Assembly: GCA_045612565.1 (NCBI GenBank)
Contig: JAZKZG010000021.1
Coordinates: 1 to 44,003, forward strand
Source: RGIG9041 sp045612565
Lineage (GTDB): Bacteria; Bacillota; Clostridia; Oscillospirales; QAKW01
Length of the DNA stretch: 44,003 nt
Reading direction: 5' to 3'
Shown in pieces: positions 30,104 through 39,579 of this stretch; the stretch's first letter is position 1, and every line of letters begins with the position of its first letter. A program made the position numbers and the translations under genes. Under the pieces are notes generated by a model, which was given only the letters and a program-made list of their open reading frames with translations, searched no databases and was not told the DNA's origin.

Positions 30104-31359
30104 CAACATTTGAAATTATTAAGGCTGTAAAATGTGCTTCACGGTTTGTGTCGGGTGCATCAACAGAGCAAAAAAATAACGCACTTTTATCGATTGCAAA
30201 ATCAATTGAAGATAATGAGAAGAGTATTTTAAAAGCAAATGCAGAAGATATGGAAGCGTCCAAAGGTGTAATATCGGATGTAATGCTTGACAGACTTATG
30301 CTTAGTTCTGACAGAATCAAGTCAATGGCTGATGGAATCCGTCATGTTGTGTCGCTTGATGATCCTGTTGGTAAAATACTTAGTACTCACACCCGAGATG
30401 ACGGCCTTGAGATAAATAAGGTTTCGTCAGCAATTGGTGTGATTGCAATAATATACGAAAGCAGACCAAATGTAACATCAGATGCGGCAGCCCTTGCGCT
30501 AAAAAGCGGTAATGCTTGTGTTCTTCGCTGCGGTAAAGAAGCGCATAAAAGCGCTGCGGCAATAACTGATGCAATTGGAATTGGTCTTGAAAAAGCAGGT
30601 TTTCCTCGTGATGCTGTAAAACTTGTAGAAGATACTTCACGAGAAAGTGCACGTGAACTTATGTGTGCAAACGGCTATGTTGATCTTCTTATTCCTCGCG
30701 GCGGTCCGGGACTTATCAGAGCATGTGTAGAAAATGCAACTGTTCCGTGTATTGAAACAGGTACAGGAATTTGTCATATTTATGTTGATAAATATGCCGA
30801 TTTAGATATGGCATTAAAAATTGTAAATAATGCAAAAACAAGTCGCCCTTCAGTTTGTAATGCTGCTGAAGTGTGTCTTGTTCATAAAGATATTGCAAAA
30901 GATTTTATTCCTATGCTTGAGGCAGAATTGGTTGAAAACCGTAAAGATTCAGGTGCAATTCCTGTTGCATTTAAGATGGATAAATTAGCACTCGAATTTT
31001 CTAAATACGGTGTAATTGCAGATGAAAATGATTTTGATACAGAATTTCTTGATTATAAAATGGCAGTTAAAGTCGTTAACGATTTAAACGAAGCAGTAAG
31101 CCACATTTCAGCGCACTCAACAGGTCATAGCGAAGCAATTATATCAAATGACGCACAAAGTGTTGACTATTTTACAAAAACTGTTGACAGTTCAGCGGTT
31201 TATGTGAATGCCTCAACGAGATTTACCGATGGCGGTGAATTTGGTCTTGGTTGTGAAATGGGTATTTCTACTCAAAAACTTCACGCAAGAGGTCCTATGG
31301 GGCTTTGTGAACTTACAACATATAAGTATATTGTAAAAGGTAACGGAAACATCCGTTAG
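30100..31359 (+). CDS. proA: Glutamate-5-semialdehyde dehydrogenase (gamma-glutamyl phosphate reductase)
   Basis: The 419-residue aldehyde dehydrogenase-fold enzyme reduces gamma-glutamyl phosphate with NADPH. Markers include IGVIAIIYESRPNVTSDAAALALKSGN (shown here by its core YESRPNVTSDAAAL), VDLLIPRGGPGLI, the catalytic cysteine in TSRPSVCNAAEVCLVH, and the tail FTDGGEFGLGCEMGISTQKLHARGPMGL, shortened to GGEFGLGCEMGIST. It is the middle gene of proBAC. Confidence 0.97.
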   Translation: MTTFEIIKAVKCASRFVSGASTEQKNNALLSIAKSIEDNEKSILKANAEDMEASKGVISDVMLDRLMLSSDRIKSMADGIRHVVSLDDPVGKILSTHTRDDGLEINKVSSAIGVIAIIYESRPNVTSDAAALALKSGNACVLRCGKEAHKSAAAITDAIGIGLEKAGFPRDAVKLVEDTSRESARELMCANGYVDLLIPRGGPGLIRACVENATVPCIETGTGICHIYVDKYADLDMALKIVNNAKTSRPSVCNAAEVCLVHKDIAKDFIPMLEAELVENRKDSGAIPVAFKMDKLALEFSKYGVIADENDFDTEFLDYKMAVKVVNDLNEAVSHISAHSTGHSEAIISNDAQSVDYFTKTVDSSAVYVNASTRFTDGGEFGLGCEMGISTQKLHARGPMGLCELTTYKYIVKGNGNIR

Positions 31360-31371
31360 AAAGGATATATA

Positions 31372-32160
31372 ATGAAATACTCTGTAGGATTTATCGGCGC
31401 AGGAAATATGGGTGGAGCACTGATTGAAGCAGTAAAACGCGCCGATAACATTAATATAGCAATCTTTGACAAAGATGAAACAAAGGCACAGCAAAAAGCA
31501 AAAAGTGTTGGCGGAGATTATGTTGATATAAAAACTCTTGCATCACAAAGTGAATTTGTTTTTTTGGGTGTAAAACCTAATATTATTGGTATTGTTGCAA
31601 ATGAAATTAAAGATTATTTAACCGAAAAAACAGTTGTTGTTTCAATGGCAGCAGGAGTTGACATTAAGACACTGTCTTCTGTTCTTGACACACAGCGTGT
31701 AATTCGTATTATGCCGAACACTCCTGTTGCGGTAGGCGAGGGAATGATTCTTTATTCTTTGGGAGAAACCGTAACGGAGCAAAATATTAATGATTTTCTA
31801 AAACTTTTATCAAATGCAGGTCAAATCGATTTTATTGAAGAAAAATTCATTGATGCTGCTGCGGCACTTTCCGGATGCGGTCCTGCGTTTGTATATATGT
31901 TTGCCGAGGCGTTGGCTGACGGTGCCGTAAAATGCGGTTTGTCGCGTGATAAAGCATTGTTATATGCTAAGCAGACAATAATCGGAAGCGGTAAAATGAT
32001 GCTTATGTCTCAAAAACATCCTGAACAGTTAAAGGATGAGGTTTGTTCACCTGGTGGTACAACAATTGAAGGTGTTTTGTCTCTCGAAAACGGTGCCTTT
32101 AGACACACAACATCATCTGCTGTAATATCTGCATATGAAAAGACAGCAAAACTTAAATAA
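31372..32160 (+). CDS. proC: Pyrroline-5-carboxylate reductase
   Basis: The 262-residue NAD(P)H enzyme reduces P5C to L-proline. It has an N-terminal Rossmann motif VGFIGAGNMGGALIEAV, the substrate/dimer region LSGCGPAFVYMFAEALADG, and the signature VCSPGGTTIEGVLSLE. It follows proA after 12 bases with AGAAAGGAT ahead, and closes the proline operon. Confidence 0.97.
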   Translation: MKYSVGFIGAGNMGGALIEAVKRADNINIAIFDKDETKAQQKAKSVGGDYVDIKTLASQSEFVFLGVKPNIIGIVANEIKDYLTEKTVVVSMAAGVDIKTLSSVLDTQRVIRIMPNTPVAVGEGMILYSLGETVTEQNINDFLKLLSNAGQIDFIEEKFIDAAAALSGCGPAFVYMFAEALADGAVKCGLSRDKALLYAKQTIIGSGKMMLMSQKHPEQLKDEVCSPGGTTIEGVLSLENGAFRHTTSSAVISAYEKTAKLK

Positions 32161-32162
32161 TA

Positions 32163-32192
32163 AAAAGCAGAATCAAAATAGATTCTGCTTTT
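32163..32192. terminator. Bidirectional terminator, proBAC / pepT
   Basis: A perfect 12-bp stem AAAAGCAGAATC / GATTCTGCTTTT with a 6-nt loop. Confidence 0.85.
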
Positions 32193-32197
32193 ATTAT

Positions 32198-32239
32198 TTG
32201 GGTTCCCAACAAGCTGTGGCTTTGGTGGGGGATTATTTA
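32198..32239. repeat. Structured intergenic element, copy B
   Basis: It contains the palindrome TTGGG-TT-CCCAA and then a second imperfect hairpin in which CCCAACAAGC pairs with GCTTTGGTGGG around a TGTG loop. It aligns with copy A (20938-20985). Like copy A it sits right after a bidirectional terminator and touches the stop codon of a minus-strand gene (pepT). Confidence 0.5.
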
Positions 32240-33442
32240 TCTTTTTAAAATTTCAACAAGAACATCAACCATTTTTTCCATTGATTGAATTGATATGAAT
32301 TCGTGTATGCTGTGGAAGTTTGCACCACCTGTTGGAAGATTAGGGCAGGGAAGACCCATAAATGAAAGTCTTGCACCATCTGTGCCTCCACGTATCGGAA
32401 CAGTTACAGGTAATAATCCAACGCGTTCCATCGCTGCTTTTGCACTGTCAATTATATGCATATGCGGTACAATCTGTTCTTTCATATTATAATAACTGTC
32501 TTTCATTTCAAGTATCACGGTATTTTCGCCGTAAATTGTATTAAGATAATCTACAGTTTTTTCTAAAAACGCTTTTTTGTTTTCAAACTTGATTTTATCG
32601 TGATCTCGGATTATCAAGTTAATTGATGCTTTTGATTCATTACCATCAATGTCGCAAACATGGAAAAAGCCTTCATATCCCTCAGTTGTTGCAGGAGTTT
32701 GTTCAGCAGGTAAGAGAGATATAAACCTGTTTGCAATTAAAATGGCATTTTTCATTTTGTTTTTGGCAGCACCCGGATGAATATTAATACCGTTAATAAA
32801 TACCTTGGCACCTGCGGCGTCAAAATTTTCGTATTCGATTTCAGCAAGTTCACCGCCATCAACCGTATACGCCCATTTAGCACCGAATTTTTCAACATCA
32901 AAGTGGTCAGCACCACAACCAATTTCTTCATCAGGAGTAATACAAACAGCAATTTTACCATGATTTATTTCAGGATGATTTATAATATATTCACAGGCAG
33001 TAAATATTTCAGCAACACCCGCTTTATCATCTGCACCCAAAAGTGTTGTACCATCAGTAACAATCAAGTCCTGACCAATATATTTTTCTATAAAAGGAAA
33101 TTTTTTAATCTCAATGCTTTCATTATCATTAAGTTTAATATCTCCACCTTGATAATTTATTATTTGTGGTTTTACATCTTTGCCTGAAACATCTGGGCAT
33201 GTATCCATATGTGCAATAAGACCAATGGTATCACTGTTTTCATAGCCTTTTGATGCAGGAATCCAGCCATAAACATATCCAAGTTCATCTATATGAGCAT
33301 TTTGCAAACCAAGCTCATTTAATTCATCAGCAAGGAACTTTCCTAAAACTTTTTGACAATCAGAAGAGGGGATAGTGGTTGAATTTTCATCCGATGTTGT
33401 TTCAAATGAAACATATTTTAAAAATCTTTCACTAACGTTCAT
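32237..33442 (-). CDS. pepT: Peptidase T (tripeptidase, M20B)
   Basis: The 401-residue di-zinc aminopeptidase removes the N-terminal residue of tripeptides. Motifs are GLIAHMDTCPDVSGKDV (first metal His-Asp), the bridging Asp in TTLLGADDKAGVAEI, the catalytic Glu pair in VCITPDEEIGCGADHFD, YTVDGGELAEIEYENF, and PIRGGTDGARLSFMGLPCPN. It lies immediately downstream of the opp operon on the same strand, separated by a terminator, which fits a role in breaking down imported peptides. Confidence 0.96.
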   Translation of the reverse strand: MNVSERFLKYVSFETTSDENSTTIPSSDCQKVLGKFLADELNELGLQNAHIDELGYVYGWIPASKGYENSDTIGLIAHMDTCPDVSGKDVKPQIINYQGGDIKLNDNESIEIKKFPFIEKYIGQDLIVTDGTTLLGADDKAGVAEIFTACEYIINHPEINHGKIAVCITPDEEIGCGADHFDVEKFGAKWAYTVDGGELAEIEYENFDAAGAKVFINGINIHPGAAKNKMKNAILIANRFISLLPAEQTPATTEGYEGFFHVCDIDGNESKASINLIIRDHDKIKFENKKAFLEKTVDYLNTIYGENTVILEMKDSYYNMKEQIVPHMHIIDSAKAAMERVGLLPVTVPIRGGTDGARLSFMGLPCPNLPTGGANFHSIHEFISIQSMEKMVDVLVEILKR

Positions 33443-33507
33443 AGCATTTTACCATCCGTTTTTATTTTATCATACCATACAATTACAATTTAATAAAGAA
33501 AAAAATA

Positions 33508-33543
33508 AAAAAACTTCTGCGGATTTTTCCGCAGAAGTTTTTT
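33508..33543 (-). terminator. Terminator of the opp operon
   Basis: A 16-bp stem, core ACTTCTGCGGA / TCCGCAGAAGT, with a 4-nt loop and flanking A and T tracts, about 16 bases past the oppA stop. Confidence 0.85.
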
Positions 33544-33558
33544 GTATGATTTGCAAAA

Positions 33559-35397
33559 TTATTTTGCAACGTTTTCAGCGTACATGAAGTACTTAAATCC
33601 GAGCGGAACAGTGAAGAATCCTTCAATGTTCTTGCTGCACATAAAGATATCTGTGTAGTAGTAGATCGGGCAGATAGCACCTGTTGACATAAGGATGTCT
33701 TCAGCTTTGTGCATAAGCTCAAATCTCTTAGCAGCATCTGTTGTTGATTTAACAGCAGAGATTGCAGCATCGTATGACTCAGCCCAGGTAAGACCTGTTT
33801 TGCCATCGAATTCGTAGTTTGCATATTTAGCGTGATCGCCACGACCAAACTGTGAGTCGTTGTTACCGCTGTCTGTAATCCACATATCAAGGAATGAGAT
33901 AGGATCGTTGTAGTCGCCAAGCCAACCGTTACGAGCTACAGAGTAGTTACCCTCTTTACGAGTGTTAAGGAATGTAGCCCATTCTTGCTGTTCAACAGTA
34001 AATGTGAAGCCGTACTGACCCCATACTTGCTGGAGATACTCAGCAATAGCCTGATGGCCTGAGTCTGTGTTAAGGATGTATGACATTGTCGGGAAGCCCG
34101 AAACTTTGCCGTCTTTCATTGTGAATTTGCCTGATGATGTAGCAACTTCTTCAAGAAGTTTTACAGCCTCTGCACAGTTGTTCTGGTAGTCTGCAGCATC
34201 GATGCTGTAGTAACCTTTACCATCTCTGTTAGGACCATTCTTTTTGATGTATTCTGTGCCGTCCGGCTCAGTAAGACCCATAGCAACAAAACCTGCTGCA
34301 GGAACCTGACCAGCCTGGCCAATCTCTTCAGCGATGTAATTTCTGTCAATTACAAGACCAAGAGCTTTTCTGATTTTAACTTTTTCGTCTTCAGTGAAGT
34401 CTTTAAGAGCTTCATCGTTAACGTTGAATGAAATGTAGTAAGTACCGAGCTGACCTTCTACAAAGAACTGATCTGCATACTCTGTTTTAAGTGTTGCGAT
34501 TTCTTCGTTGGGAACGCTGTCAGCAAAGAGATATGAACCGTTTTTGTAGTTTGCGAGGATTGAAGTAGCATCTTCGTTGAATGCAAATACAAGTTTGTCA
34601 GTTTTAACTTTGTCAGCATTGTAGTAGTGCTCATTCTTTTCCATAACGAGCTGTGACTGTGAGAACTCAGTGATTTTGTAAGCACCGTTGCCGATGTATG
34701 TGTCAACTTTTGTTGCCCAAGCATCGCCGTTAGCTTCGATGATGTCTTTTCTTACAGGCATATATGCAGGGAATGCACAAAGCTCATAGAAATAAGGAAC
34801 ATCATTTGTGAGAACAACCTGAAGTGTTTTCTCATCAATAGCCTTTACGTTGAGTGATTTAACACCGTCAGCATATTTGGGAGCGCCGTTTTCGTCAGTT
34901 GCGATAACTTCGTTTCCTTCTGCATCAGTTGTCATTTCGTACATGCCCTGAACATCATTGAAACCATCAATAACGTCAAACATGTATGAATAGTCAGCAC
35001 CTGTCATAGGGTCAGCTGCTCTGTTCCAAGCGTATACAAAGTCAGCAGCTGTAAGAGCTGTGCCGTCGCTCCATTTGAGGTCATCGCGAAGTGTGAATGT
35101 GTAAGATGTTTTGCCATCTTCGAGCTGAACACCTGTGGGGAGTTCTTTTGCACATTCAGCGATAAGCTCTGTATTGCCTTCTGCATCCTGTGAATAACCA
35201 ACAAGACCTACGAAAGCATGAATGATGTAGGTACCACCGTCAACTGCACTATTAAGAGCAGGATCGATAGTATCCGGTAATGCGCCAACGTTAAGTGTCA
35301 TAGCTGAACTGTCGGCGGTTGACTGGCAAGCGCTGAGAGAAACAACGCTTGTGAGAATCATTGCTACGATAAGCAATATGCTCAATGTCTTTTTCAT
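33559..35397 (-). CDS. oppA: Oligopeptide ABC transporter, substrate-binding lipoprotein
   Basis: This is a 612-residue family 5 solute-binding protein. It has a lipoprotein signal with lipobox LSAC (Cys at about 24), so it is anchored outside the membrane. Family features are LNVGALPDTIDPALNSAVDGG, the region YTFTLRDDLKWSDGTALTAADFVYAWNRAADP (shown in part: DDLKWSDGTALTAADFVYAW), and KIRKALGLVIDRNYIAEEI. It captures peptides for OppBCDF. It is the last gene of the operon, after a 54-nt gap with a small hairpin, and has its own AGGAGGAG ribosome binding site. Its codon use is more biased than that of the permease genes, as expected for a binding protein made in excess. Confidence 0.94.
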   Translation of the reverse strand: MKKTLSILLIVAMILTSVVSLSACQSTADSSAMTLNVGALPDTIDPALNSAVDGGTYIIHAFVGLVGYSQDAEGNTELIAECAKELPTGVQLEDGKTSYTFTLRDDLKWSDGTALTAADFVYAWNRAADPMTGADYSYMFDVIDGFNDVQGMYEMTTDAEGNEVIATDENGAPKYADGVKSLNVKAIDEKTLQVVLTNDVPYFYELCAFPAYMPVRKDIIEANGDAWATKVDTYIGNGAYKITEFSQSQLVMEKNEHYYNADKVKTDKLVFAFNEDATSILANYKNGSYLFADSVPNEEIATLKTEYADQFFVEGQLGTYYISFNVNDEALKDFTEDEKVKIRKALGLVIDRNYIAEEIGQAGQVPAAGFVAMGLTEPDGTEYIKKNGPNRDGKGYYSIDAADYQNNCAEAVKLLEEVATSSGKFTMKDGKVSGFPTMSYILNTDSGHQAIAEYLQQVWGQYGFTFTVEQQEWATFLNTRKEGNYSVARNGWLGDYNDPISFLDMWITDSGNNDSQFGRGDHAKYANYEFDGKTGLTWAESYDAAISAVKSTTDAAKRFELMHKAEDILMSTGAICPIYYYTDIFMCSKNIEGFFTVPLGFKYFMYAENVAK

Positions 35398-35427
35398 GGG
35401 TTTCTCCTCCTAAAAAATATTAATTAA

Positions 35428-35440
35428 CCTGCTTTGCAGG
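35428..35440 (-). other. Small hairpin between oppF and oppA
   Basis: A 5-bp stem CCTGC / GCAGG with a 3-nt loop. There is no immediate T run, so it is more likely an mRNA processing or stability element than a terminator. Confidence 0.35.
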
Positions 35441-35451
35441 CAAATTACAAA

Positions 35452-36420
35452 TTAAACGTGATGACAAGCAACAAAATGATCGGGTCTTAATTCTTTTAAT
35501 TCAGGCATAGACTCTGCACATTTTTCTGTTGCTCTTGGACATCTTGTTCTGAAGGGACATCCGCTTGGCATATGGAGAGGACTAGGTACGTCACCCTCAA
35601 GATGTATTCTCTGGTTAGCTCTTGCTGTAACGGGATCCGGAACAGGTACAGCAGATAACAAAGAAATTGTATAAGGATGGATAGGTGAGTGATAGAGTTC
35701 GTTTGCGGGTCCCACCTCAATTAACTTACCAAGGTACATAACAGCAATTCTTGTTGAAATGTGTTTTACTACCAAAAGGTCATGAGCGATAAATAAATAT
35801 GTCAGACCAAGTTTTTTCTGAAGGTCTTCAAACATATTTACAACCTGTGCTTGAATTGAAACGTCAAGAGCAGAAACAGGTCCGTCACAAACAATAAATT
35901 TAGGATCAACCGCAAGAGCTCTTGCAATACCGATTCTTTGACGCTGACCGCCTGAAAATTCGTGAGCATAACGTGTTGCGTGTTCACTAGAAAGACCAAC
36001 AAGATCCATAAGATACTTGATTTTTTCTGCTCTTTCTTTTTTGTTATCATATAGTTTGTGAACATCAAGCGGTTCGCCGATAATATCACTAACTGTCATT
36101 CTTGGGTCGAGTGAAGAATAGGGGTCCTGGAAAACCATCTGAGCTTGTTTTCTAAACTCATTGATTTTACGTTTGCCTTCAATTTTTTGTCCATCAAACC
36201 AGATTTCACCGGAAGTGGGTTTGTAAAGCTGAAGGATTGTACGTCCGACTGTTGTTTTACCGCAACCTGATTCACCAACAAGACCGAGTGTTTCGCCTTC
36301 CTTAATACTAAAGGTAACATCATCAACGGCTTTAAGTTTTAAACTGCCTAAAAATCCGTTAGGAATGTCAAAATACTGTTTAAGATTTTTTACCTCGAGA
36401 AGATTTTTATTATTGCTCAT
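35452..36420 (-). CDS. oppF: Oligopeptide ABC transporter, ATP-binding protein OppF
   Basis: The 322-residue ATPase has Walker A GESGCGKTTVGRTI, Q-loop MVFQDPYSSLDPRM, signature EFSGGQRQRIGIARALA, Walker B FIVCDGPVSALDVS and switch FIAHDLLVVKHIS. In the Walker B region the usual Asp-Glu is read as Asp-Gly (VCDGPVS), so the catalytic glutamate appears to be missing; the paired OppD keeps it (IADEPTTALDV). Such uneven pairs are known among Opp/Dpp transporters. A C-terminal oligopeptide/dipeptide region with CPFRTRCPRATEKC is typical of the family and may bind an Fe-S cluster. It overlaps oppD by 11 bp. Confidence 0.94.
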   Translation of the reverse strand: MSNNKNLLEVKNLKQYFDIPNGFLGSLKLKAVDDVTFSIKEGETLGLVGESGCGKTTVGRTILQLYKPTSGEIWFDGQKIEGKRKINEFRKQAQMVFQDPYSSLDPRMTVSDIIGEPLDVHKLYDNKKERAEKIKYLMDLVGLSSEHATRYAHEFSGGQRQRIGIARALAVDPKFIVCDGPVSALDVSIQAQVVNMFEDLQKKLGLTYLFIAHDLLVVKHISTRIAVMYLGKLIEVGPANELYHSPIHPYTISLLSAVPVPDPVTARANQRIHLEGDVPSPLHMPSGCPFRTRCPRATEKCAESMPELKELRPDHFVACHHV

Positions 36421-37438
36421 TGTTATACATCTCCTCTACTTGTTCTTTTGTTAATTTTCCTTCATTAAGTGCTTTTTGAACGTTGCACCAGCAACTTGCA
36501 ATATGTGAATCATTAATAAGCAATTCTTTTGCTTTGTATTTTAAACATACTTTCATTGCGTTTTCACAGCGAGGTGAGAAGGGGCAACCGTCAGGCATGT
36601 TTAAAAGGTCAACAGGTGTACCGCCGATTGGTTCAAGTCTTTCGCCGTTATCGTTTACAGAAGGGATAGAGCGCAATAGTCCGCGTGTGTATTCATGAGA
36701 AGGATTATAGAAAATCTCATCTGCTGTTCCGCGCTCACAAACTTCACCGGCATACATAACAATAACTTCATCACACATTTCAGCAACAACTCCAAGGTCA
36801 TGTGTAATAAGAATGATAGACATACCGAGCTGCTTTTGAAGATCTTTCATAAGGTCAAGTATCTGTGCCTGGATTGTAACGTCAAGAGCTGTTGTAGGCT
36901 CATCGGCAATAAGAATATCCGGTTCACAGGCAAGCGCCATAGCAATCATAACTCTCTGACGCATACCACCCGAAAACTCGTGTGGGTACTGTTTAATACG
37001 TTTTTCAGGTTCATTAACACCAACAAGCTTTAACATTTCAACTGCACGTTCTTTAGCCTGTTTTCTGTCTCTGTTTGTGTGAAGCATAATTGCTTCAATA
37101 AGCTGATTTCCTATTGTAAAAACAGGATTAAGGCTTGTCATCGGATCCTGGAAAATAATACTTATTTTGTTTCCACGGATTTTTTGCATTGTTTCTTTTG
37201 ATGCGCCAACAAGTTCCTGACCGTCAAGAAGAATGCTACCTTCAACAATTTTTCCGGGGTTTGCAAGTATCTGCATTATTGAGTAAGCGGTGACACTCTT
37301 ACCAGAACCTGATTCGCCAACAATACCGAGAACTTTACCTTTTTCGAGTTTAAATGAAACTCCGTTTACAGCTTTCACTTCACCTGCGGGAGTAAAAAAC
37401 GATGTATGGAGGTTTTCAACTTTTAATACTTCTTGCAT
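36410..37438 (-). CDS. oppD: Oligopeptide ABC transporter, ATP-binding protein OppD
   Basis: The 342-residue ATPase has Walker A GESGSGKSVTAYSI, Q-loop IIFQDPMTSLNPVF, signature EFSGGMRQRVMIAMALA, Walker B ILIADEPTTALDVT with the catalytic Glu, and switch LITHDLGVVAEM. The C-terminal region contains the cysteine cluster CPFSPRCENAMKVC of the Opp/Dpp family. It pairs with OppF to drive OppBC. Confidence 0.96.
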   Translation of the reverse strand: MQEVLKVENLHTSFFTPAGEVKAVNGVSFKLEKGKVLGIVGESGSGKSVTAYSIMQILANPGKIVEGSILLDGQELVGASKETMQKIRGNKISIIFQDPMTSLNPVFTIGNQLIEAIMLHTNRDRKQAKERAVEMLKLVGVNEPEKRIKQYPHEFSGGMRQRVMIAMALACEPDILIADEPTTALDVTIQAQILDLMKDLQKQLGMSIILITHDLGVVAEMCDEVIVMYAGEVCERGTADEIFYNPSHEYTRGLLRSIPSVNDNGERLEPIGGTPVDLLNMPDGCPFSPRCENAMKVCLKYKAKELLINDSHIASCWCNVQKALNEGKLTKEQVEEMYNNEQ

Positions 37439-37451
37439 ATTCTAAAACCTC

Positions 37452-38534
37452 CTACTTTTTAAGCTTGGGGTCAAATGCATCGCGAAGACCATCGCCCAAA
37501 AGATTAAGTGATAAAACAATAAGACAAATTGCAACAGCAGGAATTACAAGTCTGTAAGCATATGTGTAAATTCCGTCAAGTGCATCAGATGCAAGTGAAC
37601 CGAGACTGGGCATAGGAATAGAAACGCCGAGACCCATAAATGAGAGAAAGCTTTCGGTGAAGATAGCTGAAGGAATTTGAAGTGCTGTTGAAATTATAAT
37701 AACACTGATACAGTTAGGTATCATATGTTTAATAATGATATGAGATGACTTTGCACCGATTGAATGTGCGTTTAAAACATAGTCCATTTGCTTTATTGAA
37801 AGAATCTGACCGCGAATTAATCGTGCCATACTTACCCAATAAAGAAGTGCAAATACAATAAAGATACTTATCATACCTGTGCCGAGTTTTGAAAGCCACG
37901 TTCCATCGATAATCGGGGAGAGCGTTTGCTTCAAAACAACCGAGAACAGAATTATCATAAGCAAATCCGGCAGAGAATAGATAATATCAACAAGTCTCAT
38001 CATAACCAAATCCACTTTTCCGCCGAAATAACCGGATATTGAACCGTATATAACACCGATAATCAAAACAATAATACTTGCGAACAGACCAACAATAAGA
38101 GAAATTCTGGTTCCGTAGATTACACGGATAGCATAGTCACGACCTTTAGAGTCAGTACCGAAAATGTGCGGAAAAACTTTTTCACCGTTTTCGATTTTTT
38201 GGAGTTCTGTTTTACCATATTCAAATGGTTTCAAGTTATTATACGATGCGTCGGTTTCTTGGTTGGCAACAACGCCGAGCTGCTGATCATAACTGTAAGG
38301 ATAAAAAGAGGGAACGATTGTGACAATAAGAACAATAAGAGCAATTATTACAAGACAAGTCATTGCAATCTTGTTTCTTGAAAGTCTTCTCATACCGTCT
38401 TTAAAGAATGTTGTGCTTTCGCGCATACGTTGCTGAAGCGCTTTTTCGTCATCTGTTGCCTTTTCGAAAGAAGATAAGTCGAGTTGAAGACTTAAAGGAT
38501 TCTTTTTGGGCATTTTTTCATTAGTCTTTTTCAT
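37452..38534 (-). CDS. oppC: Oligopeptide ABC transporter, permease OppC
   Basis: The 360-residue permease has a long cytoplasmic N-terminus (about 1-55), TM1 at about 57-78, an extracytoplasmic stretch, then the five-helix BPD-transp-1 core. The ATPase-coupling EAA-like loop is seen around AHSIGAKSSHIIIKHMIPN. The end GDGLRDAFDPKLKK is characteristic of OppC/DppC. It follows oppB after 15 bases. Confidence 0.95.
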   Translation of the reverse strand: MKKTNEKMPKKNPLSLQLDLSSFEKATDDEKALQQRMRESTTFFKDGMRRLSRNKIAMTCLVIIALIVLIVTIVPSFYPYSYDQQLGVVANQETDASYNNLKPFEYGKTELQKIENGEKVFPHIFGTDSKGRDYAIRVIYGTRISLIVGLFASIIVLIIGVIYGSISGYFGGKVDLVMMRLVDIIYSLPDLLMIILFSVVLKQTLSPIIDGTWLSKLGTGMISIFIVFALLYWVSMARLIRGQILSIKQMDYVLNAHSIGAKSSHIIIKHMIPNCISVIIISTALQIPSAIFTESFLSFMGLGVSIPMPSLGSLASDALDGIYTYAYRLVIPAVAICLIVLSLNLLGDGLRDAFDPKLKK

Positions 38535-38549
38535 TTATATACCCCTCCT

Positions 38550-39476
38550 TTAAGTTAAATCAACACGTGGGTCAAATATTTTATAAGCAATATCTGATAA
38601 AAGTGTCATAATAACCATGATTACAGCAAGGAAAATAGTTGTACCCATAATCATAGGATAATCACGGTTTATAATACTTGAATAGAAATATTTGCCAAGA
38701 CCGGGTGCCGCAAAGATTTTTTCAACAACAATACTACCTGTGAGGATGAATGCAATCATCGGACCAACATAAGTGATTACAGGAGTAACAGCATTCTTTA
38801 ATGAATGTTTAAAAATAACCTTAGCAGGTGATACGCCTTTTGCTCTTGCTGTTCTGATATAGTCCTGTCCTAAAACGTCGAGCATACTTGAACGTGTAAG
38901 ACGTGTTATATAGGACATTGGATAAAGAGAAAGGGCAATAATAGGAAGTATTAAACCTGCACCGCTGCTTCCATTGGCAGGAAGTATCGGGAATTTAATA
39001 CAAAATACCAACAGAAGAATGGTTGCAATAACAAAAGATGGCATCGCAACACAGGCGGTAGATGTTACCATAATAATTTTATCAATAATTTTGTTGTGGA
39101 ACACAGCTGCTATAGAGCCAAGAATAAGACCAACAACAATGGCAAGGGATGCAGCAGAAAGACCGAGTTTTGAACTGAATGCAAAACCTTCTCTTATAAT
39201 CTCAATTACATCTCGGCCTCTGTTTTTAATAGAGGGACCGAAATCGAGCTTTAAGATATCAGTCAGATATGTTGTGTATTGTTCCATAATAGGCTTATCC
39301 AAGCCATACTTAGCCTCGAGGGCTGCGGTTACTGCGGCGCTTGGTGCCTTTTCACTTAAAAAGGGGCCGCCGGGGATTGCTTTCATAACAAAAAATGTAA
39401 TTGTTATGACCAGGAATACTGTAAAAAGTGCAAGTAATACACGTTTTACAATATAGACTGCCAGTTTACTGTCCAA
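38550..39476 (-). CDS. oppB: Oligopeptide ABC transporter, permease OppB (TTG start)
   Basis: The 308-residue permease has an N-terminal TM helix (about 9-31) with the family start AVYIVKRVLLALFTVF and FVMKAIPGGPF, the BPD-transp-1 core with RTARAKGVSPAKVIFKHSLKNA as coupling loop (shown in part), and the end IFDPRVDLT. The only start that gives the full first helix is TTG at 39476; AAGGAG ends 9 nt ahead and the next in-frame upstream codon of interest is a stop (TGA). It is the first gene of oppB-C-D-F-A. Confidence 0.93.
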   Translation of the reverse strand: MDSKLAVYIVKRVLLALFTVFLVITITFFVMKAIPGGPFLSEKAPSAAVTAALEAKYGLDKPIMEQYTTYLTDILKLDFGPSIKNRGRDVIEIIREGFAFSSKLGLSAASLAIVVGLILGSIAAVFHNKIIDKIIMVTSTACVAMPSFVIATILLLVFCIKFPILPANGSSGAGLILPIIALSLYPMSYITRLTRSSMLDVLGQDYIRTARAKGVSPAKVIFKHSLKNAVTPVITYVGPMIAFILTGSIVVEKIFAAPGLGKYFYSSIINRDYPMIMGTTIFLAVIMVIMTLLSDIAYKIFDPRVDLT

Positions 39477-39498
39477 AAAGATTCACTCCTTAATAATT

Positions 39499-39549
39499 AA
39501 AAGCCCTGCATAAAAACAAGGCTTTTAAATTATGAACGTAAAAGCCTTG
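39499..39549 (-). promoter_or_regulatory. Leader of the opp operon with two mutually exclusive hairpins
   Basis: On the minus strand CAAGGCTTTTA (39539-39549 side) pairs perfectly over 11 bp with TAAAAGCCTTG (39517-39527 side), followed by TTTTTA, which has the form of a terminator. The same middle segment can pair instead with GGGCTTTT further on (39499-39506). The first hairpin begins about 24 nt after the predicted start of transcription, ahead of oppB. Confidence 0.6.
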
Positions 39550-39579
39550 CAGATAATAGGACACAAAATTTACTATATT

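Noticed and set aside
32752..35204. Several ORFs of 60-145 codons within pepT and oppA in other frames
   Set aside because: They lack ribosome binding sites and recognisable domains and lie wholly inside well-supported genes.
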